DNA of 27,767 nt from the NCBI GenBank assembly GCA_002499705.1, contig DAMU01000006.1, positions 1 through 27,767 on the forward strand, in the 5' to 3' direction. Shown here in pieces: positions 9,501 to 16,331 of the stretch (its first letter is position 1; each line of letters begins with the position of its first letter). The translations under genes and the position numbers were made by a program. The DNA is from Euryarchaeota archaeon UBA91 (GTDB lineage Archaea > Thermoplasmatota > Poseidoniia > Poseidoniales > Poseidoniaceae). The notes beneath the pieces were generated by a model. It ran no database searches, was not told where the DNA came from, and worked only from the letters and a program-made list of their open reading frames with translations.

Positions 9501-12500
9501 TCGAAGGTTGACCATTCCGTGACAAAAACTTGCAGGATAGCCACAGACAGCGGCAAGCCGGTCACCGATATATCCGTCCTTGGCCTTTCCAGCCGCTCTT
9601 TCTGGGTCGGTGGTTTTGACAGTTTTTGATTGCACAATGGTATGCTGAACTGCAACAGGACGACCACCTTGAGTTGGCAACGGTCGAGAACGAGTTCGCA
9701 AATCGTCTAATTCAGCAGTTGAAAGAGAGTCTGGAGCTGCTTGGTATGCCTCGATTGGTCCTGCTCGGAATGCTTCGGTCAAAACAGGGGATTGGTTGGA
9801 TGGCCATTGAGGTTGACGTCCGGCCAATGCGAGTGTGCCCAATGCGCTAAGGAACGTCGCAATCCCCCCTTGCTTGGGATGATTTGACATGATCGGCAAA
9901 TGCGGTTCGTCTTCCAAGATTTGAACCGCAAACATCGTCAATGCTCGCTTTGGACCGACCTCGATAAAGACACGAGCGCCTGCACTATACATGGTTTGAA
10001 TTTGAGTCGTCCATTCGACTGCAGAAGCCATCTGAGGCGCTAATTTGCTTAGGATTCCCGCTTTGGAATCTTCTCCTTCCATCGGATAGAAGGCTCCGTC
10101 AACGTTGGCGGTGATTGGGATAGTGGGCCAACGAATTTCGAGGCCTTCAAGGAAGCGGCGAAGTGGTTCATTTGCAGGTGCAACGATACGCGAATGGAAT
10201 GCATGGGATGTAGCTAGAGGGACACATTGGAAACCTTTCTGTTCAAACAAATCCATTGCTTGTTTTACCGGTTCAGTCTCTCCAGCAACAACGGTCATTT
10301 TTGGTGAGTTTTTGTTGGCTGCTATGACGTAGCCCTCTATCGATTCAAGAACCGATGCTACCTCTTCATACGGCGCCATCACACTTGCCATCAGCCCCTT
10401 ATCATCAATCACAACAGAACCCATCTCAGTGCCTCGAGCTGCTGAGGCACGCAAAGCACCATCCATGTCTAAAATGCCTGCCGACATCAATGCCGCATAT
10501 TCACCTAATGAGTGCCCAGCAACCATGTCTGGCTTTTGCCCATGGTCGTTCAGTGCACGCTCTATTGCTAAATCAGCAGTGAGCATTGCGGGTTGAGTGT
10601 ATTCCGTTTGTTTGAGTTTGTGCTCCGCCTCAATCCGTTCTTCTTTGGACAGATTTGCACGAAGAACAAAACTCGACAAACTTTCTCCATCAAGCACTTC
10701 TGTCATTGTTTCATCTGCTTGTGACCAGACTTTTTGTACAGCACTGTAACGCTGATGAAGGTCGTAGGTCATACCAACATACTGGCTGCCTTGACCGGGA
10801 TACATGTGAGCAACCTTGGCTTTCGGATGCAGTGCCGGATCCTTGGTCAACAAAATACCTTGGGCTTGTAAAAAGCCCCATTTCTCTGGGTCGCTCATCG
10901 CTTTAGTAGCCAGTGCAATTCGCTTGTGGTATTCTGCCCACGAAGTTGCCACAACACACATGCGGAATGCTTCAGACGAATCGTATTCTGAAGAAGCTGC
11001 ATTCAATGCGGAAGAGAGTCGCAAACCACGAGGGTCTTCATCGAAAGAGGCGCCTGTAAATTCAACCGATTCAAGTTTTGCTTGCAGTGAAGAAACATCC
11101 GCTGCAGAAAGCAGAAGGATTCCTCCTTCAACCGCTTTCATTTCTTCATGCGTCATTGAGGGTTTGGCTGATGCATCGAGAACAGAGGCAGCGTCCGAGT
11201 GAGAATTAGCAGTGGCTTGATTTTCAGCATAGGCGTCCCACCGTTGATCCCAATTGTGCGCTAATTGAGCGTGATATTCGGGCTCATACCCTTCCAAAGC
11301 AACGTGATAGTTCGTGCCTCCAAAGCCGAAAGCCGAGACTCCAGCACGACGTGGATTCGCACCAGGGCGTGGCCATTCTCGTGCTTGGGTAGGAACAAAG
11401 AAAGGATTACTTTCCCAATCAACAGTGGGATTTGGAGTATTGAATCCTGCAGATGGAGGAATTGTTCTGTGATGAAGGGACATGACGGCTTTGATGAGAC
11501 CTGCAATTCCTGCAGCCGCTTTCAGATGTCCAACTTGGGATTTGATAGAGCCAACCGCAACATGCTCGCCCGGAGGTTTTCCATCCCAAAGTAAAGACAA
11601 CGTTCCAAGTTCAGTTGCATCTCCAACTTTTGTTGAGGTCCCGTGCGCTTCGATGAGTTCAACAGTTGTGGCTTCGTATCCAGCTTGCGAATAAGCGCGT
11701 GCAATCGCTTGTATTTGTCCACGCTGGCTTGGGGCAGTGATGCCTTTGCCGCGTCCGTCTGAAGAACCACCAACCCCGCGAATAACCGCATGAATCTCAT
11801 CACCATCATGAATCGCATCTGAGAGCCGTTTGAGGACAAAAGCACCTGCACCCTCGCCCATGACAAAACCGTTAGCCCCCGCATCAAATGGAGTGGAATG
11901 CGTTGCAGAGAGTGCACCAATAGCGCTGAACTTTGCAAAAGTTGGAGCGTCCATACTTCGATCGGTTGCACCTGCAATCATCACATCGACTTGGCGCATT
12001 TGCAGAAGCCGACAGGCATCCATCAAGGTTGCTAATGATGATGCACAAGCCGCATCCATAGCAAAATTAGGACCTTGTAGATCAAGTAAGTTCGAGACAC
12101 GACCGGCAACAACATTTGCTAATTCGCCTGGCATTGTATCTTCGTTTACTCTCGGGGCGCCTTCAATAATAGAATCGATGAATGCAGCACTGTTTTGTTC
12201 GGGCATACCTTGTGATTTGGCCAATTCTTTGGTGTGGTTCGAATAAATTCGAATGTTGGAAAGGTTACGATTCTCACCGCCAAGTGCGTTAGCAAAAGCA
12301 ACACCAGTTCTCAAACGGTCAATGTCTTTGGAATCTCCATCATACCCCGCTTGCTCTATTGCGGCAGCAGCTACAGAAACAGCCCATTGTTGAGCAAGGT
12401 CGATTTGTGTTAATGTCCCTGGGGGTTGCTTCCAACGCCTCCAATCAAATTCATATCCCTCAACAACTGCTCCAATCCGAGCATAGGTAAATCCTTCTTC

Positions 12501-12722
12501 GATATTCCCGGGTCCACCTTCTCTGTAAAAATGCTCAATAGGGCCTATCCAGCGGTTTTCTGGAATGGTCCGGATACTGACTTTTGCATCCAAAATATTC
12601 TGCCAAAAGGTTTCCAAATCTGGAGCGTCAGGCATGAGAGCAGACACGCCGATAATTGCAATGGGTTCAAACGGACCTTGTTCAAGCCCTTCGACTTCTT
12701 TTCCATTCCCATCTTTCACCAT
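3594..12722 (-). CDS. type I fatty acid/PUFA-synthase-like megasynthase, KS-AT-KS-ACP4-KR-DH
   Basis: 3042-aa iterative synthase. Domains with approximate residues: KS1 18-477 (C226 in DAACASS, H360, H399); malonyl-type AT 635-945 (GQGSQ, S738 in GHSLG, HAFH with H843); a degenerate ACP-like segment ~1040-1115; KS2 1155-1620 (C1363 in LACAS, H1511, H1551, triad intact); four near-identical ACPs at ~1722-1794, 1841-1911, 1952-2022 and 2062-2134, separated by Pro/Val-rich linkers; a KR structural half ~2190-2400 and catalytic half 2415-2700 (SGGGSGVT, S2602, Y2615); a hot-dog DH 2735-3035 (H2757 in LSDHAIEG; Glu2951 where Asp is usual). No enoyl reductase, thioesterase or methyltransferase is present; FabI next door supplies the ER. 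All four ACPs read GIDTVKQAE with Thr at the usual Ser position. Tandem ACPs and a dehydrating, reducing set resemble Pfa-type PUFA synthases, but KS2 between AT and ACPs differs from PfaA. GAGGTGAA precedes ATG 12722. Confidence 0.97.
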   Translation of the reverse strand: MVKDGNGKEVEGLEQGPFEPIAIIGVSALMPDAPDLETFWQNILDAKVSIRTIPENRWIGPIEHFYREGGPGNIEEGFTYARIGAVVEGYEFDWRRWKQPPGTLTQIDLAQQWAVSVAAAAIEQAGYDGDSKDIDRLRTGVAFANALGGENRNLSNIRIYSNHTKELAKSQGMPEQNSAAFIDSIIEGAPRVNEDTMPGELANVVAGRVSNLLDLQGPNFAMDAACASSLATLMDACRLLQMRQVDVMIAGATDRSMDAPTFAKFSAIGALSATHSTPFDAGANGFVMGEGAGAFVLKRLSDAIHDGDEIHAVIRGVGGSSDGRGKGITAPSQRGQIQAIARAYSQAGYEATTVELIEAHGTSTKVGDATELGTLSLLWDGKPPGEHVAVGSIKSQVGHLKAAAGIAGLIKAVMSLHHRTIPPSAGFNTPNPTVDWESNPFFVPTQAREWPRPGANPRRAGVSAFGFGGTNYHVALEGYEPEYHAQLAHNWDQRWDAYAENQATANSHSDAASVLDASAKPSMTHEEMKAVEGGILLLSAADVSSLQAKLESVEFTGASFDEDPRGLRLSSALNAASSEYDSSEAFRMCVVATSWAEYHKRIALATKAMSDPEKWGFLQAQGILLTKDPALHPKAKVAHMYPGQGSQYVGMTYDLHQRYSAVQKVWSQADETMTEVLDGESLSSFVLRANLSKEERIEAEHKLKQTEYTQPAMLTADLAIERALNDHGQKPDMVAGHSLGEYAALMSAGILDMDGALRASAARGTEMGSVVIDDKGLMASVMAPYEEVASVLESIEGYVIAANKNSPKMTVVAGETEPVKQAMDLFEQKGFQCVPLATSHAFHSRIVAPANEPLRRFLEGLEIRWPTIPITANVDGAFYPMEGEDSKAGILSKLAPQMASAVEWTTQIQTMYSAGARVFIEVGPKRALTMFAVQILEDEPHLPIMSNHPKQGGIATFLSALGTLALAGRQPQWPSNQSPVLTEAFRAGPIEAYQAAPDSLSTAELDDLRTRSRPLPTQGGRPVAVQHTIVQSKTVKTTDPERAAGKAKDGYIGDRLAAVCGYPASFCHGMVNLRLGLGMTDSQVSKVIQTIQSEAKTDSSIDVSAIDTAADLARMVTTIPSGWAPQSSLIQTTSSQPQTVHQTATSSHVERRRSDPYVVTGVSLGLPGGERVFDEDTFERLVRGETCLSEVSDEYKQRLLDKNIVRLIKGRDGSVNMEQATEFGDIPQLAGVKAAFDISEEFGIDPKVIAAWDITTQLAVAAGLLALRDAAIPLTPVEQIGKGGLRLIRNWEVPQHHRERTGIVFASCFPGLQMAMKHAKSNGDDGEGRFDRRYLFQTLNMGHSQFAQYTGIRGPNTTINLACASATAAFGVAEDWLNSDRVDRVVILSSDDVTGDDLWEWIGGGFAASGAAATGNVVEEAALPFDRRRNGLVLGMGAAAFVVERHSEAKQRGVQPIAELLGTHTANSAFHGTRLDVEHVAETVNSFIGSMEQKWNLDRHEMAPNTVFFSHETYTPARGGSAQSEVRALRDTFGQSTDSLVIANTKGFTGHPMGVGIEDASMFHGMKTGRIPPIANHKEIDPELGNLNLSKGGDYSNIQYGLRFAAGFGSQIALSLVRKWPVDGERIDGQRFLSWVRNLAKSDDVVLRILDNKLVSYVNGDDNLHGGVQGEPWSITSQWEGLPSSSISVADPVVEAPPVAQEPVIQPKPAAVHPPALDSDISTTVIEVVVNHTGYPADFVELDQDLEGELGIDTVKQAEIMADIRDRFSLPLDEEFVLSDYPTLNHMIGYIQQMTGKAPPVAALSKSVTVSPVIEKVVETATPPKVASEPVVLVDAEHLTKSVIEVVVNHTGYPADFVELDQDLEGELGIDTVKQAEIMADIREQFSLPLDEDFVLSDYPTLNHMIGYIQTMKGDKNTVQTPQISPPEIPQPQVTVEPVPVAKVVADSDLTSTVVDVVVQHTGYPSDFIELDQDLEGELGIDTVKQAEIMADIRERFSLPLDEDFVLSDYPTLNHMIGYIQAMKNGDSPPPSTVGPASSVPEPNVTPVTTPMPVVRSGDSEIQEQLVEVVVRHTGYPNDFIELDQDLEGELGIDTVKQAEIMADVRDIFQLPVDEDFVLSDHPTLNHFTAYIVRMKGGAIAESAPVLPDPEPVAPVQSETVTMPENKQENCRRWQVEVEECSGTGELLSLDGTLVVTDDGWGIAEAFCQRVEARGMRAVRVGFESEIRDMSSHQEAGRTVYRADPANPEHIAMVCKELQHLNVAGLVHMAPLKLAGASWSDDTQPSSQIALSAHGYFSLLQGLDATFTSRENGLVASVTALDGRHGNIGERFNSVQCAASGVTKSYYFEQKHIRMRALDLHPELILDAQEAAERIDLDLFELGGEVEIGLDRDGRRWALVAFAEDLEEEQTPLKSDDTWIVSGGGSGVTAASIIGVACNSLNAGAHFVLLGRSQLLEETEAWVEWSDTQLDQRKTTLREELISASDSGKVTMVEWNTAWEKFTRSRDVHLTIKTIEETGNTASYHSVDVMDSEGMKQLGSSLGRPITGIVHGAGLEDSKLVASKDYNVFDKVIRVKIDGWQSLVMATEASGGELRFASCFTSVSGRFGNNGQTDYSAANSILDAEMARLTASGSCRAVALAWTGWRDVGMATRGSFQAVFDAAGIDTISVEKGVEIFVGEALQGGKRRVLGCGSLGTMDAFNAFRDSPLRLPAEMAGIIADPSRFPFIDKVLNVDERQSMTTQTTLSVAQHPFLSDHAIEGVPYHPGVMALEMFAENALLLRPSACLAGFEEVTFGLPVKLLKGEMTLRVHSELIRGDGEMSWIACRLLSDLSNSKGEVFGEREHHKAIVRVVERRDDLGQFLQSEVESLPQLGTPASGELSELPSFIYRRYFHGPRFQSHGGVLRGIGDEQMPGADGIALMRHQLPLTDQFALETDGEAVLLESLPMLIEAGFQNAGLVAMESEGFSSLPVGIEWSSMLRVPDQNEVLRMRSLRIAVEDAGITVHDVVVVGEDDAPVLALKGLRLKSMAPVPEDQMFTLER
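6321..7559 (-). repeat. four tandem acyl-carrier-protein repeats inside the megasynthase
   Basis: Repeats at about 7341-7559, 6990-7202, 6657-6869 and 6321-6539, about 71-73 codons each, spaced 330-360 bp. Each contains the HTGYP, DQDLEGELGIDTVKQAE and PTLNH blocks nearly unchanged. The codon at the phosphopantetheine position is ACG (Thr) in all four: 7461-7463, 7107-7109, 6774-6776 and 6438-6440. Many synonymous positions differ between copies, so the protein identity is not simply recent duplication. Linkers are rich in Pro, Val, Glu and Thr. Confidence 0.95.
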
Positions 12723-12734
12723 AACTTCACCTCA
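12723..12734 (-). promoter_or_regulatory. coupling junction fabI/megasynthase
   Basis: The fabI stop TGA (12732-12734) overlaps the Shine-Dalgarno GAGGTGAA, and exactly 9 nt separate the stop from the megasynthase ATG. Layout and sequence match the megasynthase/PPTase junction. Confidence 0.7.
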
Positions 12735-13526
12735 TTCATTCATGATGCTTTGAGGCACCATGGTAATCGAATAACCACCATCAACATAGATACATTGGCC
12801 AGTCACACCACTTGAAAGTGAACTTGCAAGCCACAACGCCGCACCTGCAACATCATCTTGGCTGACGTTTCGACGAAGCGGAGAATTCGCCTCCACATGG
12901 TCGAGAATGTTGTCAAAACCTGGGACTCCACTTGCAGCAATGGTCCGAATCGGACCAGAAGATATCGCATTGATACGGTGACCTTCAGGGCCAAGATGGC
13001 ATGCTAATTCTCGTGTCCAACATTCGAGAGCAGCTTTTGCCATCGACATAATACCATAACTCGGAACAAACCGATTCGCAGCCGCATAGGTAAGAGTTAT
13101 TGTCGAGGATCCTGGATTAAGATAGGGTAAGGCGTGCTTCAAGCACCTTTGCAGTGAATTAGCAGAGATGGTCATAGCGGTATTAATGTCGCTGTCTTCA
13201 ACAAAAAGTATAGGTCGGTCAAAACATGCTCGCGGTGCAAAACCAATGGCATGAACAAGAATGTCTGCTTTCTTTCCAGGATGTTCTTTCTCAAACGCTT
13301 CAAAAAATTCCCTGGTCGTGGCATCTTCTGCTACATCGAGTGGGTAAAAACCACCAATTTGCGGTAATTTGTCCTTCAATTGGAATATTCGACTCATGAA
13401 ACGCTTCTGATAGCCGAGGTAAAGCGTCACTCCAGCTGCAGCCAATTGCTCACAAATTGCCCATGCAATCGAATCTTCACTGGCGACTCCGAATACGAAG
13501 GCTGTCTTTCCTTGTAATTTGAGCAT
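12732..13526 (-). CDS. fabI: enoyl-[acyl-carrier-protein] reductase, FabI type
   Basis: 264 aa (E. coli FabI has 262). It reduces the trans-2-enoyl thioester at the end of each elongation cycle using NADH or NADPH. Seen: the FabI-type nucleotide-binding start GVASEDSIAWAI near residue 13, the catalytic pair Y147 and Y157 with K164 in the spacing YxxMxxAK (E. coli Y146, Y156, K163), and the C-terminal GQCIYVDGGYS. I chose ATG 13526 because it is preceded by GGGTAGGTG and gives a normal FabI N-terminus; a longer frame extends to 13565 without support. First gene of the operon with the megasynthase, which has no ER domain, so FabI very likely acts in trans on its ACP-bound intermediates. FabI is a bacterial-type enzyme and unusual in archaea, suggesting an ancient transfer. 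Confidence 0.95.
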   Translation of the reverse strand: MLKLQGKTAFVFGVASEDSIAWAICEQLAAAGVTLYLGYQKRFMSRIFQLKDKLPQIGGFYPLDVAEDATTREFFEAFEKEHPGKKADILVHAIGFAPRACFDRPILFVEDSDINTAMTISANSLQRCLKHALPYLNPGSSTITLTYAAANRFVPSYGIMSMAKAALECWTRELACHLGPEGHRINAISSGPIRTIAASGVPGFDNILDHVEANSPLRRNVSQDDVAGAALWLASSLSSGVTGQCIYVDGGYSITMVPQSIMNE

Positions 13527-13534
13527 AAATGCAC

Positions 13535-13549
13535 CTACCCAATGGGTAG
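13535..13549 (-). promoter_or_regulatory. hairpin masking the fabI ribosome binding site
   Basis: On the minus strand CTACCC, a 3-nt loop ATT and GGGTAG form a 6-bp stem. The right arm is the first part of the fabI ribosome site GGGTAGGTG, 8 nt upstream of the ATG. Folding would hide the site and could regulate entry into the whole synthase operon. Confidence 0.35.
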
Positions 13550-13640
13550 ATGTTGGCCGTAACACTCAACCTATGACTGTTGCCTTCATTCCAAGGGGTA
13601 AAACAGTGGTTCAGCGACCCTCTTTTGAAAGCCGAAGCTA

Positions 13641-14750
13641 TCACAAATCGTCGAATAAATCGTCAAACTCATCAACTGCTGGTGATTCTTGGTCTAAATC
13701 AGAGAAGAAATCATCAAATTCTGTATCGCTTGAAACTTCAGTTGGTTCATCCGGTAGAATGATTGGTTGTGCAACTTGAGGGGCATCCTTCGATTTTGGT
13801 TTTCTCTTGGTAATAACTCGGACGAATACAACGAGGAAAAGTATGACTAAAATCGAGCCACCCCCAATTGACAGATACATCAACGTGTCATCAGAACTTA
13901 ACGAGTCCAAGCCATCGATGCCTCCTGAACTGCTGGCTGCTTTGATGTCGAGTTGAATATTGATTTCACTGAATTCAGCAGTGTCGTCATCTCCACTTTG
14001 TGCTCGTATGAGTAAAGGCATGCGGAGGTCAGAACTGACTTCCGATGGAGCACGTATTGAGAGGAACTTAACCGAGGATGTTCCTTGATAGGCTACATTC
14101 TCGCTAACGAATGTACCGCCTGGGAAAGTGAAACCTGCTGCTTCTAAATCACCAGCATTCGCAAAGGTGACCTCCATTTTGTCATCGGCATTACCCTTGT
14201 TCGTCACTTGAAAATTAAACTCAACTTCACTGCTGAGTTCCATGTAACGGGTCGTAACATCTGAAAGTAACAATTCAACCATGCCGTAACTTTCAATATT
14301 CAAATCTCCAATATGAGATGTATTTGCAACCCAAGGGCCTTCTGGTAGTTGTCCATAAGGAAGATTGTTCCACGACTCTACTTTTGCTTCAATCTCAAAA
14401 GAATACTGAACGGATGCTGGTATCTTTGTTTGTCCTGAAAAGAGAATCTCAAAAGTATCTTCCTCTCCAGCAGCGAGAGTGAAAGAATCTTCACTCAATG
14501 TCATTTCAACCAATACACCATCCCATTCAACTTTAGTAATGCTGATCACTTCACTTGCTGAAGTCGGATTCGTCACGGTGCACACCAAGGTTGCTTCAGC
14601 ATCGGAAGTTGGATGAACGTCCATAACCGGGTCAGAGCCACAACTCAACTCAACTGCAGGGAGTGGTGAGCCTTGCGCTGAAGCGAGCGGAATCATGCAT
14701 GGAGCAAGAAAGAGACTTAGCACGAGTCCGAGAATCAACGACTTACGCAT
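13641..14750 (-). CDS. membrane-anchored surface protein with acidic cytoplasmic tail
   Basis: 369 aa from ATG 14750. It has a secretory signal (MRKSLILGLVLSLFLAPC, ending near ASAQG), a beta-rich extracellular region of about 275 residues with two Ig-like or CARDB-like segments (conserved-looking TVTNPTSASE and QVTNKGNADD), a Ser/Gly linker, one membrane helix (about 302-325) and a cytoplasmic tail. The basic KRKPKSK follows the helix, and the tail ends with two similar acidic-aromatic motifs, EFDDFFSDL and EFDDLFDDL, which could be docking peptides. An in-frame GTG at 14759 is an alternative start; no convincing Shine-Dalgarno is seen for either. It precedes fabI on the same strand with a 114-nt gap, so it may or may not share its transcript. 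Function unknown. Confidence 0.82.
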   Translation of the reverse strand: MRKSLILGLVLSLFLAPCMIPLASAQGSPLPAVELSCGSDPVMDVHPTSDAEATLVCTVTNPTSASEVISITKVEWDGVLVEMTLSEDSFTLAAGEEDTFEILFSGQTKIPASVQYSFEIEAKVESWNNLPYGQLPEGPWVANTSHIGDLNIESYGMVELLLSDVTTRYMELSSEVEFNFQVTNKGNADDKMEVTFANAGDLEAAGFTFPGGTFVSENVAYQGTSSVKFLSIRAPSEVSSDLRMPLLIRAQSGDDDTAEFSEINIQLDIKAASSSGGIDGLDSLSSDDTLMYLSIGGGSILVILFLVVFVRVITKRKPKSKDAPQVAQPIILPDEPTEVSSDTEFDDFFSDLDQESPAVDEFDDLFDDL

Positions 14751-14824
14751 ACTTGCCACAGTGACCGGTATGTGCTTTCACTCATGAAGGTGATGGATAT
14801 TTGGTAGTTGAAACCTTAAGTGTT

Positions 14825-15712
14825 TCAAGAAATGCTCGGGCCGTACAAATCTTCTGCAAGTTCTTGATGTGCTTTCCATAAGAATTCTTCATCCAAACCT
14901 GCATCAAGTAATTGCTTGGTTCGCTTTGGCACCGTTTTTGGCCCCAAAACAGCCCCTGGTCGTCGTAAATCATCCATATAATCGGTCTCTAAAAAAAACC
15001 CATGGGAACATGAGTCTACGGTCGCCATTAATTCTTCAACGGCACCCTTTCCGATGAGTACGCTTGGTGTGACGCCCTGAGTTACTTTATGAGAAATATT
15101 TGCAGGTGCATAATGTCGCACAAGACGGTTCGCAGCCAGTCCTGCTTTTTCTGCCATGGAAGCCATATCGCCATACGTCGACTCTAATTCACCTTCAACA
15201 TGCAATTGTAATGCAACGCCTTCTTGTTGAGCCAAATGCATTGTTTCCAAGAGTAATGAATTGGATAAATCCCAAATACGTTCACTTACCGGCCAGTGAG
15301 GGCGTCCGACTTCTCCAAGAGCATGGGCTTTACCTTCGTGGATAAAATCAAGGGCGGTAGAGATACTGTGATGGTAGTTCTCTATCGCTCGTTCAGCCCC
15401 TTTTTCACCCGATTCATCAATCCATGCAGCAAACTGATGTGCAAAGGCCGCTGGGTGAGGGCCAAGAACAACACGAACTCCAAGACCGACTTCTTTACGA
15501 ACCTCATCAGCCATCTTTACTGTATCTGCATAGGTTTCCGTATGTCCCTCTTTCGTCGTTGGAGGGGCTGAAAAATCGGGACAGTGGACCAATACAATGT
15601 CAGTACCTCCAGCGTTTTTGAAATCACGAGCGGCATCAAGAAAGCGCCCATTGCGATTCAAATGAAAATGGTTATCGAGAATCGGCCCGGTCCACCTAAC
15701 ATTGTCTTGCAT
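14825..15712 (-). CDS. TatD-family metal-dependent hydrolase
   Basis: 295 aa. TIM-barrel amidohydrolase-type enzyme; TatD relatives act as metal-dependent nucleases, but the substrate of the archaeal branch is not settled. Metal ligands visible in the usual order: HFH (H15 and H17) at the N-terminus, Glu in GEVGRPHW, His in LQLHVEGE and His in VRHYAP, and Asp in FLETDYMDD near the C-terminus. The start at ATG 15712 follows GAGGG at a suitable distance; an in-frame TTG at 15724 is less likely. It lies between the TBP-like gene (80 nt upstream) and the surface protein gene (74 nt downstream), all on the minus strand. A hairpin at 15740-15758 sits between it and the T-tract element behind the TBP-like gene. 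Confidence 0.87.
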   Translation of the reverse strand: MQDNVRWTGPILDNHFHLNRNGRFLDAARDFKNAGGTDIVLVHCPDFSAPPTTKEGHTETYADTVKMADEVRKEVGLGVRVVLGPHPAAFAHQFAAWIDESGEKGAERAIENYHHSISTALDFIHEGKAHALGEVGRPHWPVSERIWDLSNSLLLETMHLAQQEGVALQLHVEGELESTYGDMASMAEKAGLAANRLVRHYAPANISHKVTQGVTPSVLIGKGAVEELMATVDSCSHGFFLETDYMDDLRRPGAVLGPKTVPKRTKQLLDAGLDEEFLWKAHQELAEDLYGPSIS

Positions 15713-15739
15713 GACGACCCTCAATCAATTCCTAGAGTT

Positions 15740-15758
15740 CATGCGATTTCAACGCATG
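15740..15758. other. stem-loop upstream of the TatD gene
   Basis: CATGCG and CGCATG form a 6-bp stem with a 7-nt loop, extendable by G-T pairs, next to a G-run. It adjoins the T-tract element at 15762-15781 and matches the arrangement at 23128-23169. Confidence 0.45.
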
Positions 15759-15761
15759 GGG

Positions 15762-15781
15762 GAAAAAAGCAGAATTAAGAG
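15762..15781 (-). terminator. T-tract terminator-like element behind the TBP-like gene
   Basis: On the minus strand CTGCTTTTTTC lies about 25 nt after the TBP-like stop codon. Archaeal RNA polymerase is known to terminate at short T-runs in the non-template strand. An almost identical element (19 of 21 aligned positions) occurs at 23149-23169. Confidence 0.55.
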
Positions 15782-15791
15782 TATTTAGATT

Positions 15792-16331
15792 CTAAATGAA
15801 GAGATTATTGTCTTTCAATTGAGTTCTCCAATAGACTGCTGCCATCGCTACAATGTTTTGATGCCGGGCATTTGGAACAATACATCGGCCATTGGCCCAA
15901 ACATGCAAAGTAAGATTGTGGCGTGAGTCTTCAATAGTGCTGCACCCAAGACGCTGGTCATACGTTGCACTTCCTGCATGATAGTTACCAGATAATTGAG
16001 TTATATTGAGTGATTGTCCGAAGTCAAAAGAGGCAACAACAGGCCCGAGTTCAGTCTCGAGACCCGTGTCGCTAAGACCTAATCTGAGCATCAGTTCTTT
16101 TGCGGCAGCTCGAGCTGCTTCAACTCGATGAGTTCCATGAACTGTGATGCGCCCTTCACCGTCAATAACCAAGGTAGCGCGAGGCTTGTCAAGGACTTTG
16201 ATAACTACGCCACTCGTTTCTTGACCACCCAATTGTGAAATCACTGCTTGTTGATCGATAGGCGAGGGAGGGGTGAAGCGAACGAGGTGGTTTTCAATTC
16301 GAACTTCGATGGCGGTTGCAGACATACTCAT
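15792..16331 (-). CDS. divergent TATA-binding-protein-fold protein
   Basis: 179 aa, the usual length of archaeal TBP, with two TBP-like halves. Half 1 (about 7-86) shows the pattern GVVIKV..PRATLVIDGEGRITVHGTH, which lines up with the TBP segment PGLVYRVKDP..LIFSSGKVVCTGAK. Half 2 (about 97-172) has VVASFDFG and a similar strand pattern ending NGRCIVPNAR. Residues that TBP uses to kink DNA look lost: the FPG phenylalanines align with T39 and G129, and the one in LIFSSG with D57 in half 1; W145 may replace the fourth. It is therefore unlikely to be the general TBP and may be a regulator or a protein-binding paralogue. The start ATG 16331 overlaps the upstream stop (ATGA), with GAGGA before it; a second ATG is at 16325. 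Last gene of a three-gene unit with the giant surface protein. Confidence 0.65.
   Translation of the reverse strand: MSMSATAIEVRIENHLVRFTPPSPIDQQAVISQLGGQETSGVVIKVLDKPRATLVIDGEGRITVHGTHRVEAARAAAKELMLRLGLSDTGLETELGPVVASFDFGQSLNITQLSGNYHAGSATYDQRLGCSTIEDSRHNLTLHVWANGRCIVPNARHQNIVAMAAVYWRTQLKDNNLFI

Noticed and set aside
3594..12722. Modular PKS or NRPS
   Set aside because: There is one set of processing domains, tandem ACPs and no adenylation, condensation or thioesterase domain; this fits an iterative synthase.
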